In this document: in pieces, positions 43,526 to 55,053 of the stretch | How positions within the stretch are numbered: position 1 is the stretch's first letter | Layout of the letters: each line of letters opens with the position of its first letter | DNA from: Marthasterias glacialis | Taxonomy: Eukaryota; Echinodermata; Asteroidea; Forcipulatida; Asteriidae | Direction of reading: 5' to 3' | Assembly (NCBI GenBank): GCA_911728455.2 | Contig: OU452229.1 | Coordinates: forward strand, 3,353,001 to 3,417,000 | DNA: 64,000 nucleotides | Notes under the pieces: model-generated | Told to the model about the DNA's origin: nothing | The model's input: only the letters and a program-made list of their open reading frames with translations | Database searches by the model: none | Program-made: the position numbers and the translations under genes

Positions 43526-46500
43526 ATTTGTGTGTATTACAACTTTAAGAAATAAGGCACTGATAAACCTGATTTCATAAAATCTCATCATTTGTATCAA
43601 ACCGTTGTTTGGTTCTTGTCGTGAGCTTGCTCTTCTGTGGCTGCTCAGTCCTTCAGGAAGAACGAAGCTGAACGCCCGAACGAGTCTCAGGAAAATGTGA
43701 AGTTACCAAGAAAGATAAATTGTAAAATTCAGAAAGTCATCGGTGGAAAATGACGGACGTTAACAACAACAAATTTGAGGAGGTTGTTTTTCTATTTTGT
43801 GTACAATGTATGCTGATGTTCTTCCAACAAAACAGAAATGTGAAAGACGGACATGGTCATGGACAAATTTTTTATAATAATGTGTAAATTTAATGTTGTA
43901 GTTTTTTGTAATTTTTACAAAATGAAAAAAAAAATTGTATGAAAGTAGATGGACTATGTGTATTATAACATACAGAACTGGTAGTCTCTGGCATAGGTTT
44001 ACAGGGAGAACATCGTGGGACCAGTTAAAAAATATTGCTTGCCAAATTTTCATTTGCTAGGCATTAATTAACGGGGAACCAGCCACAACGCAGTGTTCAT
44101 TGAATGGTTGTTCGGCTGGGGACCTGTTTCTGCTGAGCATAATTTGTGTGTGCTTAGGATTGGGCCTTGTGAAAGTCTTGTTTTAAAATGATGTGGAATT
44201 TGCAGAAGGGCACGGATGGACACGGTACTTTTGAGTTTCGATTGACGGGAAGTCAGTCCTTGTTTGAAAAGAATTTCAGAGAGAATCACAGTTCATGATT
44301 TCTTCTAAGTTTACATTCACATTGTTCCCACAAGCGAGTCGGAGGACAGAGCTCTTCGGTTAATTAGAGAGAGTCATATCAAAAACAAAACCTTGCTGAC
44401 TACTTAAAGCACGTGCATAACATTGGTAATAATGAAAACATAAAAGTTACACAGATACACACATAACTTACATGGCATAGAGATGTTCATGGTGGGAAAA
44501 CTTCCTGTGAAATATTTTTCCCTGGAATGCTATAGTTTTTGAGAAATGAGTAAAAACAAATAGGTTTGGTCTCACAAGTTCGAAGTCCGACATTTGAAAA
44601 ACAGTGCAGGGGATTTTCCCACTATTTTCTCGTAACTCCAATGTTCCATTGAGCCGTAAAGTGTAGATACTGCTCTTTGACAATTACCAATGTTGGTGGC
44701 GTGCTTTGTAAGCCAAGTTCAGATTTATTAGTTGAGGCTTTTCCCTCTGCCTGAGAATGGTCTCCAAGATGGACTTGGAATGTTCACTTTATGCCCGGCA
44801 CTAGAGAAACATAAACAGTATTAAGAAAAGAGGGGTTTGTTCTACTACGTTTCCTCCTGTGGTTCACACTGCCTTGAGAACTTTCTTAATGTTCAAGAAG
44901 TAAAAATTCTCCCTCCCTTAAAAAAAAAAGTCTGCTTTCCATAGCTTGTCAGTATTAGTTGACAAACCATTTGAAGCCATGCATGGCGGCACAAGTGTTC
45001 ACAGAACTATCTGTATCGACTCAGTTCACCGGACACTGTCATCACAATAATCTTGGCTGCGTCATTTGTGGGAGTCAATGTCCCCGTGTGTTATACAGTG
45101 TAGTGCAGGTTTTCGGTGACAGGGCACTTACCCGTCGACTCCCCAAATGGTGAGCGCAATCGCTGCGTGTGAAATGCATACAAGGGGGTCAGTAATGTGT
45201 ACAGGCTGTATCGTGCATCCATCATTCAAAAACCAAGCGGATGATACTGAATGGTTGGACAGTAGGAGGGTTACTGTATGAAAAGCATTCACCACATGTT
45301 TATAATATTGCATGCTGGCATAGTTGATCTAGCGTTCAGAATCACAGTGGACGATAATGAATGGTCAGACAGTAGGAAGGCTAATACTGTCAAATTCAAA
45401 ACAAAAATCTTGCTTAGGTTTAAAAGCTGATCTTAGAAAATTTATTTGATGAAGCATTACCTCAGCTAAGGACAGCCGTAGGAATCTCCAAGATAGACTT
45501 GAAGTAGTCCTCTCATGATATAAACCAAAGGAGGTGAGGGATCGTTTGTTCAGTTCCTTTCTCGAAAATGGCAGCATTTTAGTGGTAAATGAAGATGTTT
45601 TCCGCCCAAACTCACACTGCCTCGAAAAACATTCATTGAAACCATGAGTAATATTTTGTCTTCATGAATAAGAAAGCATTCTGTAATCATGTGACGTAAT
45701 TTCTTCATTTACAGAAGGTGTACTTGTGATATGGTATTTTGGCTGGTAACTTAATTTGGGAAGGACAATTGTTTTGTGCTGAGCTACTTTTTGTGCTTAA
45801 GCATCTGTGTGAGATAAGACAATATTGCTTAACAATTTTCTGCTTAGCGAAAAATAAGCAGGATACCAGCCACAACTTACGACATGAGATTTTGGCTGGT
45901 AACCATACTCTGGTTAGCGAAAATTGTTCGGTGCAAAGTTACGCTCTGTGCTTAAGCAGCTCTATAATTGGGCCCTGCAGTGGCACTGCTTACTAAGCAG
46001 AAAATTATGCTTTACAAATTTCTGCTAAGCAAACTGGCACGGAACCAGTCACAAGTGGTACACAGCATAACATTTTGCCCCGTACCCTTTTTTTCTGGTA
46101 AGGAAAATTGTTTTGTGCTTAGCCACTTTTTAAAGCTGCATGAAATTGTGCCCAGATTCTTACCAATTGCCTTTGGGAAAAATGAGAGGTTTGCTGCCAG
46201 AAGATAGCACACAAATTGAATGAAAGATGATGCAACAAACGTTTACGTACTTGTAAGTTGTAATGGCCCTGAAATAGATTGTTCCCACTTGACGTCACTT
46301 ACGGGCTGTGATGGTCGTTATGTGTAAATACCGGAGGGAGTTCTACCAAATTCCTTGCATGATTAGGACGCTTGACGTAACCCAAAGCCAAAACCAAAGC
46401 TGCTGGTAAAGATGGCGTCAGTCGGGAACCAGTCTATTGAAAGTCTATAAGTTTGACTGTTGGTTTCTGAAAAAATTTGAGAAGATTACCAGCCGAGAAA

Positions 46501-46885
46501 ACAAAAGTCAAGGTTATCCATCCAGTATACATGTAGTTATTATTGTTACTTTTATTAATAGTATTATTTTTTTTAATGTTATTATTATTATTTTTTTGTT
46601 TGGGGGGGGGGGGGAACTTGGTCAAATGAATGACTGAGTAAATATGCTCTTTGAATGAAAACTTCCTTGAAAGGAAAATATTGGCGTATTTCTGTAAAAT
46701 GCATGGATTGAAACCACAATTAAGTTGCAACAAAGTTGTCATTACCAACTCATGAAAAACAGTCAGTGATGGTGGTGGTGTATCTTTTTTTTCGGAAAAA
46801 GTCAAATGAAATCATGTTTGTGACTGTAAACTGTTTTAAATAGAAGTTTTTTAAACTGTACACCATTAAACAAATTTGATTCCTA

Positions 46886-46916
<31 letters not shown>

Positions 46917-47099
46917 GGGTGGGGGGGGGGGGGAGATTGGGTCATCATTGTTACATAAATGAAATCATATTAATAATAATGATGATAAAAATACCGGAGT
47001 CTTATATAGTGCACGTATCTACCAACAATTAGGTACTCAAGGCGCTTAAGTGTTATTTTTTTTGAAGACAGGTTATTGACATTTTTTTGAAGTATGAGA
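43526..47099. other. Intergenic DNA, no gene seen
   Basis: Holds fragments of the CTTAAAGGCA MITE family (44400-44700), several degraded GGGCCC-family copies (44080-44160, 45755-46155), AT microsatellite-like DNA (46535-46600) and long T and G homopolymers (46600, 46890-46935). Confidence 0.6.
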
Positions 47100-47318
47100 C
47101 CCATTTATGTAGCACCTTATTTAAGGGTTTACAAAGTGCAGCCGGGGCAAACCCCTTCTCTTACGGCTTTACGTCCCATCCGGAGGCAAAGCAATAATAA
47201 TGGTTGAGTGTTCTGGATAAGCATACAAGTGCCATGACTGAGACTTGAACCCACACTCTGCTGATCAGAAACACCAGAGCTTGAGTCCAGTGCACTTGAA
47301 CGCTCAGCCACGACACGC
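47100..47318 (-). repeat. tRNA-Leu-type SINE, minus strand
   Basis: On the minus strand: GTGTCGTGGCTGAGCGTTCA, GGACTCAAGCTCTGGTG, box B GGGTTCAAGTCTCAG, then CCGGATGGGACGTAAAGCCG and GAGAAGGGGTTTGCCCCGGC. Same module order as the copy at 61643, and shares the GGATGGGAC module with the 5S-derived SINE. Confidence 0.75.
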
Positions 47319-48550
47319 CCTTTTTTTTTTTAATGTAATAATATTATTGCGGTCCTTTTATTTAAACGAGTATCAGAGTTATTCGCGATGCAAAAATGAG
47401 CATCTTTTGTACGTATCAGAGTGTCGCAAACTGAACATGTAACTACAGCAAAAGTAACGGTTTCAAATTTCCCGCGAAACGTTTTTTTCTTTTCTTTCTT
47501 TTATCACTTGTAATGTTATCTAAAATCTAAAACTGCAAAGAATTCATTTTGTGTTTTTGTCAACTTCTAAAATTGAAGACTGGGAATAAAACTCATACAA
47601 ACAGACAATGATGTATCTTCCTTTTCAGTTAAAAAAAAAAGCCATGTTATTAAGCTTGCAATGGCTGTGCAATGTTGACCTGCTGCACACTTTGCATATC
47701 AGTTCACACTATATTTATTTTTAAAAAAACCCTAAAAACCGCCACATTTACCTTAATCTGTGCACCTTTTTATTAACATTTATGACAATTCATTCTTGGA
47801 ATAGACCTTGATATTTTCAGATCTTTTAATAAATGAAGTGTGTTTAAAAATACTGCCGAGTCTACTATGGGATTTCTTGATTGTGCTCCGAGTTCAAAGT
47901 TCGTTTAATTTCAGCTTTTAATACTTTCAGTCTGGTAATTGAAATGATTGACATGGTTGAGGGAAGTATTTGGTTCGTCTGCTTATCGGAATTCAAGTCC
48001 TTCATAACCCATGTTGCTTTTCAAGTTTTAAAATTCACTTTATTTCCGTTTTTGGTTCTTTTTCTGTGTGTTTATTTGTATCACTATGCATATTCATCCC
48101 ATGAATGTTTTGTCTGATTTCCTATTGGCAGATGGATAGCATTTTGCATAAATTAACTTTCTTAACCCGTTTAGAGGTCTTGTTGGGCGATTGAGGGAGG
48201 TTAATGTCAGTACCGGTATGCATATTCATATCTTTTTACCCTCCCTTGTTTCTCATTTCTTGGTGGTGGCAGTAAATGATGCCCAGAAGGGTTCTGGGGA
48301 TTAGCCAATTCATTCTGATCTCCATTTTGTCAATGAACACATAAAACCAACCCTTGAAAATTTCATCAAATGTGGTGGTGACGTTTTCCAGAAAACACCA
48401 TGTAGCAGTGTTTTGCTTTGTCGGGGAGTGTGTTAACATTCATACCTGCTTGTCTAATAATGGCAAATCAAAATCAAAAGTCAACTTTCGGGGACATTTT
48501 CTTGCTGGTCTGTATTTCAGACAAACAAAATATGGGTGGAAAAAAAAAAT
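47319..48550. other. Intergenic DNA, no gene seen
   Basis: AT-rich, no repeat family recognised and no supported exon. A short open frame at 47881-48117 is hydrophobic but has no recognisable homology or splice context. Confidence 0.5.
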
Positions 48551-48625
48551 TATGCGAGCGGCATTTGAACCTGCGACCTCCGATTGTACCTGCCTGTGCT
48601 TAACCAACTGAGCTATCTAGCTTCC
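48551..48625 (-). repeat. tRNA-like sequence followed by a T run
   Basis: The minus strand reads TAGATAGCTCAGTTGGTTAA GC...GGTCGCAGGTTCAAATGCC GC and then nine Ts. Box A is consensus and box B close, with a Pol III terminator position. The T-stem does not pair properly, so a SINE head or tRNA pseudogene is more likely than a functional tRNA. Confidence 0.5.
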
Positions 48626-50994
48626 ATGTTGACTGTCTGCCTACTTTGTCAATATATTTGTCCATGCTTCGTCTTTGACTTCCACAAAAATGCCAATAGC
48701 TCTTCCTACCACGTAACTATTTGTTGAGTAGGATTTGAAACTTTGATATTGTGGAGATGCAATCTGGTAGGGTTTGCCGATGACACCATGCGCGTGATAA
48801 ATCTCTCTTAATTGTGGTGGTTCTGAATAGAGATGATGGGTGTAACAAATCGACACTTCGATCAGTATGCTCCGACTGTCTTCAGGAGAGGGCTGTCTGT
48901 TTGTGTGAAGCCATTTGTTGTAGATTTTACCAATATCCCTATTTCAATAACTCAACGAAACATGGTGAGTGTCATCACAATGTGAAGTGCCGTTTAATCG
49001 TAATACTTCTGCTCAAAATACATGGAAGGCTTGTTCACAATCATAACACATATATGCATCATACAACAGTCACAGGTTTGTAAACGGACTTCAATCATTT
49101 TTACATTTTGGAAAATTACAACAAATTAAACCTTACACGTGTTACTTGAGACCAAGACCCAACTAAGATCAACATTTTTTTTCAAAAGAAGAAAGGTTTG
49201 CGGACGCTGAGCGACCTGGACAGAAATTAATATAGGAAGATTTAAATACAGATTGGCAAGATTTGATGATCTTTGATTATTTTTTTAAACAACAGAAGAC
49301 GGAATATAAGTATGGCAAATGGAGCTTTAAATTTATTAAAACATGATTACAACGTAGATTGACGATACGTATGCTTCTTTCCTTGGGTAATGTACTTTTT
49401 GTTTTAATGGTGCTAACCATTTCAAAAGGACAAATCCTTGGAATAGTTTGTCCAATTAAAAGAAAGTGAGTTTTCTTCTTACAAGATTGTGCAGCTGTCC
49501 CAAATAAAATATTGCTTAATTAAACAAACACAACGAATCTGGCCAGTTTAATGCGCGACAACATTAACCAGCCTTCTAGTCTTGGTGCAATATCTTCCTA
49601 GCACTTCTAAATGCTGCCCAATTCGTTACTGCACAATGTACAGTGATTCGGGTCTTTTACGAATCATCGACAGAGGGCACTCTGTACACACCAACAAACC
49701 AACTAAATCGCCCGCTATCGGTGAATCGCTGTACAGTGTACACTAACCAATCAAACAGCTAAATATGCCAAGGATGTTTGCACTGAGACTACTATCCTTC
49801 ATGAACTTTGTCATTCTCTAGTTGAATAAAATCTGTAACTAAAACAACCACGATAGGGAGCAAAATAGGAAACTATTTTAGATAAGTACAGTCTTGGTGG
49901 CTGATAATCTTCATTTGCCTGCTAAAGAAACATTTTTTTTAAAACAGCTATTAATAAACAAGTACATTTACTTCCCTCTTAAATCCACTTACAAGTTTTA
50001 GCCTGATGAGAACAGATAAAGTTATAACAATGTAACCCACATGTTTGGGACTTTATCCTGCACCAAAAATGAGTACTCACACTAATTAATACAAACATTA
50101 ATACACCAACAATACTCCAAACTATTCTAAAACAACTGCACATGTAACTAAAAAGCTACAAACCGACAACGAATCTGAGAAGTCACCTGTGAAGAGTTGG
50201 AAAGGAAAAAAAAAGACAGGATTGAATTTTTGCCCTTTTCACTGACGTAGCTAAAGCAATAGAAGAGTTTGAGAGTGAGTACTGCCGGACGTAAAATCGA
50301 TGAACTAAAATCAGTTGCAATATGAAAAGATGAGTCACGACCAAAGCAGCATAAGAGGTTTTTATGAGGTAGAATATCGTTCAAGGCAAATTGACACTTC
50401 CAGATGATAATGGAGCTATGCAAAACAAATAATCTAAGATTGCATTATCTCCCTAGGGCCCAGTTTCATGGCTCTGCTTGCTGTAAGTGGAAAAAACGGC
50501 GCTTTACATAAGCACGTTTCACAGGTTAGCGTGGAATTTTACTTCTTGTTACTATGCATTCCTCGCTTACACAGCTAGTGCAGAAATTTGGTGTTTAGGC
50601 CTACTATGCAAGCAGAAAATGGTTAACTGTCGGGGCAGGAATCCGTGCTAGGCAGAACCATGAAATGAAAGCTTGATATTCTAGCCAGGCAATGTCCTAA
50701 ATCCATCATATTACTCCACTCTATGGGAACCCAACATCCAGATGTGCGGTCTGAGATCAGGGCCAAAGTCCATGGCGCAGCTGACCGCAGAATTCCGCAC
50801 TTACAACACCATGTAAAGTGCACAAGACTAAGGGTCTTCAGCGCAGAATTACGCAGTACGAAATAGAGTGATGAGATTGGGCCCATGACTGGCTTCACGC
50901 TGGCAATCGATGGCTTTGGGGTTCAGTACCAAACCCATCAAATTCAAGCACGACCATGAGATGGAATTTTAAAGATTCAGGGCGGCTATGATCA
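48626..50994. other. Intergenic DNA, no gene seen
   Basis: An imperfect inverted repeat spans about 49633-49742 (GTACAGTGATTCGG versus CGGTGAATCGCTGTAC). A GGGCCC-family fragment is at 50455-50600. Nothing else recognised. Confidence 0.45.
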
Positions 50995-51130
50995 GGGGTG
51001 GATTTCACAAAGCGCTAGGGCTGGTCTTATCTCGGGTTAGGACGAGTAATCAGTCCTAACTTATATGACTTGTCATAAAGTAAGAACTAGTCCTAAGTTA
51101 GGACTAGTCTAGTTTTGTGAAATCCACCCC
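50995..51130. repeat. 136-bp palindromic MITE
   Basis: GGGGTGGATTTCACAAAG at the left and CTTTGTG-type complement TTTTGTGAAATCCACCCC at the right. The interior is made of TCCTAACTTAGGACTAGT-type inverted repeats. Confidence 0.85.
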
Positions 51131-51864
51131 AGGCATGGTATTTGGTCCTGGGAATGAAGTAGGAACATTTGATGAAGTACAAGGGCTGACCTACATGTAC
51201 ACAAACAATTTGTCAGATGTTCCCAAGGACATGCCTTGTGGGTTAACGAACCAGTGTGTTCGTCTCTTGAAGTTAATTTCCTCAATCCAACCCGGATTGT
51301 GCTTTCTTCCACAGGCACATCAAAACTGAGCTATTTAATGCTTTCCTACGTCAATGATGGGTTGAAATTCAATTGTAAAATATTTACAATGTAAGAACTA
51401 CATCAAAGAATGTAAAATTGAAAGGAAAAAAAAACAAAACAAAAGAAAGAGAAGAAGTGTTTGTAAAACAATTATTATGATTTCATTGAAATCAGAAAAT
51501 AAAATAAAATAAAACATAGTGACATACTCTTGGTAATTTCATACTGTTTTCTGATTTTGTTTGTGCAGATCAAATACAATAATAAATAATTTTTAATTAA
51601 AATAGTTAATACACATTTTTTTTTACAAGCACAGAACTGCTTGTTAAGTTAATTCAGAGGTGGACTTTTTAAAAAATATTTCTGAAATTCATGTCTCTGG
51701 AAAATAAATAGTCTGAATTTAATTCGATTAAGGTAGATGAACGTACGTCATGTAGAGGATTCTCCTCAGATGGAAGTTCACATTTGGGGAAATGTCTACA
51801 AATGCCAATATGTCTACCCGATATAGACTTCTGAGAATGCTGTGAGCGTATTCTTTATGTATCT

Positions 51865-52021
51865 GGGCCCAATATGGAGCTGATTAAGCACAGCAAAAAA
51901 GGTTACCAGCCAAAGTACCATGTTTTATGTACCGTTTCCAACGGTATCCAGCTTTATTTTTGCTTAGCAGAAAAATGTTATGCACTGTTGTTGTGCTTGA
52001 GCAGCTCTATGAACTTGGGCC
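51865..52021. repeat. GGGCCC-ended MITE
   Basis: GGGCCCAATATGGAGCTGAT at the left; GCTCTATGAACTTGGGCC at the right. Internal ACCAGCCAAAGTACCATG phrase shared with other members. Confidence 0.75.
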
Positions 52022-52479
52022 TTGCTTTGGGGCAATTTGTGTGCACTTCAACTGTAAAATTCCAGCTTTCCCATTGGTTGATCTGGGTAATTTTACCATA
52101 CCGGCATGTCACATGGTATTGATACTCTACGACCACAGCTGACATAGAGGGCGTGCACACAGACAACGAGTTGAGCTCAGCATTCTGTTGTATTCACATT
52201 TAAAACATTTTTTAATTTGTTTTAGTATAAGGTCCCACATAACAATAGTACATTAAATTGAAATTACTGGCCTGTGTAGCTAAGCTGTTTGAATGACGAA
52301 CCGGACACATTGCCTTCAATTCTCTTGAAATGCTGCTGGTTGGAATTGCTCCTTATCCTTTTTAAGAATTCATCACGCAACAAAACACCAACAGTGTGTT
52401 GTAATTAGTGAGTTGTGATTAACAAAACTTAACTTTGCCTCTCGGAAATACCAGCGGAACCTCACTCTGCATAGAAACA

Positions 52480-52550
52480 TAGGGTCCGCCATTTTGTGGA
52501 GCCAAATGTTTGCTTCAACAAAAATAGCGGACCGTGTTCTATCACAAAAT
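52480..52550. repeat. Short foldback around GGTCCGCCATTTTGT
   Basis: GGTCCGCCATTTTGTGGAG (52481) and ACAAAAATAGCGGACCG (52518) form an inverted pair about 16 nt long. Related to the pair at 3463-3522. Confidence 0.6.
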
Positions 52551-52854
52551 CAAACAAAAACTACACAATTTCAAGGGATATTTATATGAACCATTGTATT
52601 CTTCTTTTAAAATATCTTTCCAACCATATTCATTTCATAACGGACGCTTTTTATAGCCAAAAAGTGCCTAATCCAAAGGCAACGTGTCCCTTGATCAAAT
52701 ACAAAAGCGATCCCAATTTGTAGCCATTTACTTCCCTAGTTTGCCAACTAAGACTTAAGAGTTTGTAAACTAAGCCAGTCAAAGATGTCTCATCCTGATG
52801 ATGTAATGCCATGTATAGAGTAGGGTATAAAAAAAGCACTTTTCTTTCTATAAC

Positions 52855-52990
52855 TGGAGACTGACACTTGGTGGCAGCAGACTTACCCGCTAAACCCACT
52901 GTTCTTAAAAATGTGCGCATGCTCATGACTACTTCAACAATGGAAAATTACCTGGTATGTCTGCAGCCACCTAGTGTCCCCTAGTCTCCC
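52855..52990. repeat. 136-bp foldback element with two inverted CTCF-like cores
   Basis: Left arm TGGAGACTGACACTTGGTGG CAGCAGACTTACC; the right arm is its complement with small differences (CTGGTATGTCTGCAGCCACC TAGTGTCCCCTAGTCTCC). Each arm has a C/GACACTWGGTGGC core like the CTCF consensus, in convergent orientation. Confidence 0.7.
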
Positions 52991-55016
52991 TTGCGGGAAT
53001 CGCACGAAACTACCTAAAGTTTTCTGCTACTTAGTAGTTCTTAAAATCATTTCCATCTGACAATCAAAGTTGCTTCTTTTTTTAAAGAAACACTTATCTA
53101 AATTTCAAACCCGTTCTTAATTAATTTTCCCCAAGAGCAGAAGTGGGGAGGGGGAAGGGGGAATGAGTACAACTGACAGAAGAGCGACCTAAACGTATAT
53201 TCAGCCGATAGCGTCTTCCCTACTGATAAAGAGACTTCCCTAACCATTGCAGCATTTAATTTGTTAGACTAAACTGTCGAGTTACAGAGAATTGCAATAA
53301 AACAAATGCGGGCAAGCAAGCATGGACGCAGACCTTGAATCTCAAACGCATAACAACGTACACCAAAATCAAGCACCACGATCGTCACAAATTACGACAG
53401 AAATATCTCATCCTGACAACATTTTGGATCCTTGTAGATGTATTGCAAAGATATAAGAGTGATACAGGGGATTGAATTTGTCAACATGAGGCAGGAATTA
53501 CCTCTAACGTTTTGGCTGGTTAGATTCCCTGTTTGTCAATGTGTAGCACTTGACTACCCAGTAGACGCCGGGTGATGTGTGTACACGAAAATATTGTCCA
53601 AGGCAGCAAACGTGCGATGTTTAAACTCGCCATAGTGTAAAATCGGAATAGTGGAACACAGGTCACCCAGACATTTTGTGTTGAAGCATTCACAGAGTAT
53701 GCACTCACCGTGCAACGCTTTGTTTTACCCACATGAAGAGGACAGATGGTGTTGAGTATTTTGCTGATTTTTGCCCATTATGCGGGGGTTATTGTGTAAT
53801 CCCCGATTCCAGACCTTTGTCCTTTTGTTCCAAGAAGAGGATTACGAGACATCGAGAGGCTTCCGACATCGTTTTTTTTCATTGTATCTTAACTCAATGG
53901 AGATAAGTCAGAGTGAACAAGGGATCCAGCTTGGTTCTGGATTTATACCAATTCTTGGCCATAGCTCACTGCCAAGGTTTTTCAATTCACGTTGCATAAA
54001 TACGACATTTTCGCGATAGAGAAAACCACAAACCCCGATGCTTCAAAGAGAATCTTTGTTCTCTCGGCTTTGTCAAGTCAAGGTTTCTTTGTGCCAGTGG
54101 TACTCTCGAAGAAAAATAATTCCGGCAATTCCAAAAAAATAATCTCGTCAGGCTGGCATGGATGGATGGGAAAAAATTGGTAGATTTCCTGCAGCAACTC
54201 GTTAAAAACACCAAACAACCTTTGATAAACAATTTCTTAACATAGCAGCTATCTTGTTTGCATACTTGCTTGATATGGAGAGATACCAGGCATGTTCCTG
54301 TACGAGTTTTGCTAAAAACATTCAATTGGCTTTCAGATCCCCTTGTTGACCTAACGTCAAAACCACAATAAATTTTGAGAGGGGAGTCAGATACCCGTGT
54401 GTTATATACCGTGTAGTGTGTATTTTTGGTAATGCGAGCGCGTTTACCGCGCACCATATCTTTACATGCAATTGGACTCCAAAAATGGCAGACCGTGGGC
54501 AGACTGTAGCGACGTCACTGCAAAGGGGTCTATAGTCAATTTGAAATTAAATTTGAAATTACGTTAACTGCTGCAGTTCAAAAGAAAAGGACAAAATCTT
54601 GTTTTCTTTACCTAACACAGCACCTTAGAGTATCAATTATACATATATCAAGTAATCCTGACGGCACAGATTTTTTTTTCTCGCAGCATCATTCCATTAT
54701 GTCATCCACACTCTCCAAACGGAAAGTAAATTTTTTACAAAAATTTATACATCAAATCCTTTGGAAAGAATGGATTTTATGGAATCATTTTGTTCTTCCT
54801 GAAGACATCATTAGTACAAATCTTAAAATACTTTGTGTTTTTTTCTTTACTCTAAGAAATTTTTACTCTAAATTTTTCTGCACAATAAATTCTGTACTTG
54901 TGACTATTTAATACCATGATAACTGGGTTTAAAAACAAAATCAAAATGAGTTAATAAATTGTTCTTTTTTTAAAATAGAATCTTAGCTGTCGTTTCTTCT
55001 GGCTTCCATCACATCT
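52991..55016. other. Gap before the LMAN1 stop; likely includes its 3' UTR
   Basis: No gene supported. A 156-codon minus-strand open frame (54457-53987) has no recognisable family, no domain and no splice context. LMAN1 3' UTR should occupy part of 54.0-55.0 kb on the minus strand. Confidence 0.45.
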
Positions 55017-55053
55017 TTAGTAGAACTTCTTGGCAGCCGCGTCCTGCTTACTC
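55017..55053 (-). CDS. LMAN1: LMAN1 last coding exon: cytosolic tail with KKFY
   Basis: Completes an Arg codon and encodes SKQDAAAKKFY plus TAA. The vertebrate tail is SQQEAAAKKFF. The dilysine is the COPI retrieval signal and the last two aromatic residues form the ER-exit signal; here the last Phe is Tyr. Acceptor CACTTACAG. Confidence 0.96.

Noticed and set aside
53987..54457. 156-codon minus-strand frame
   Set aside because: No recognisable family, basic low-information composition, no neighbouring exons; likely chance or LMAN1 3' UTR.
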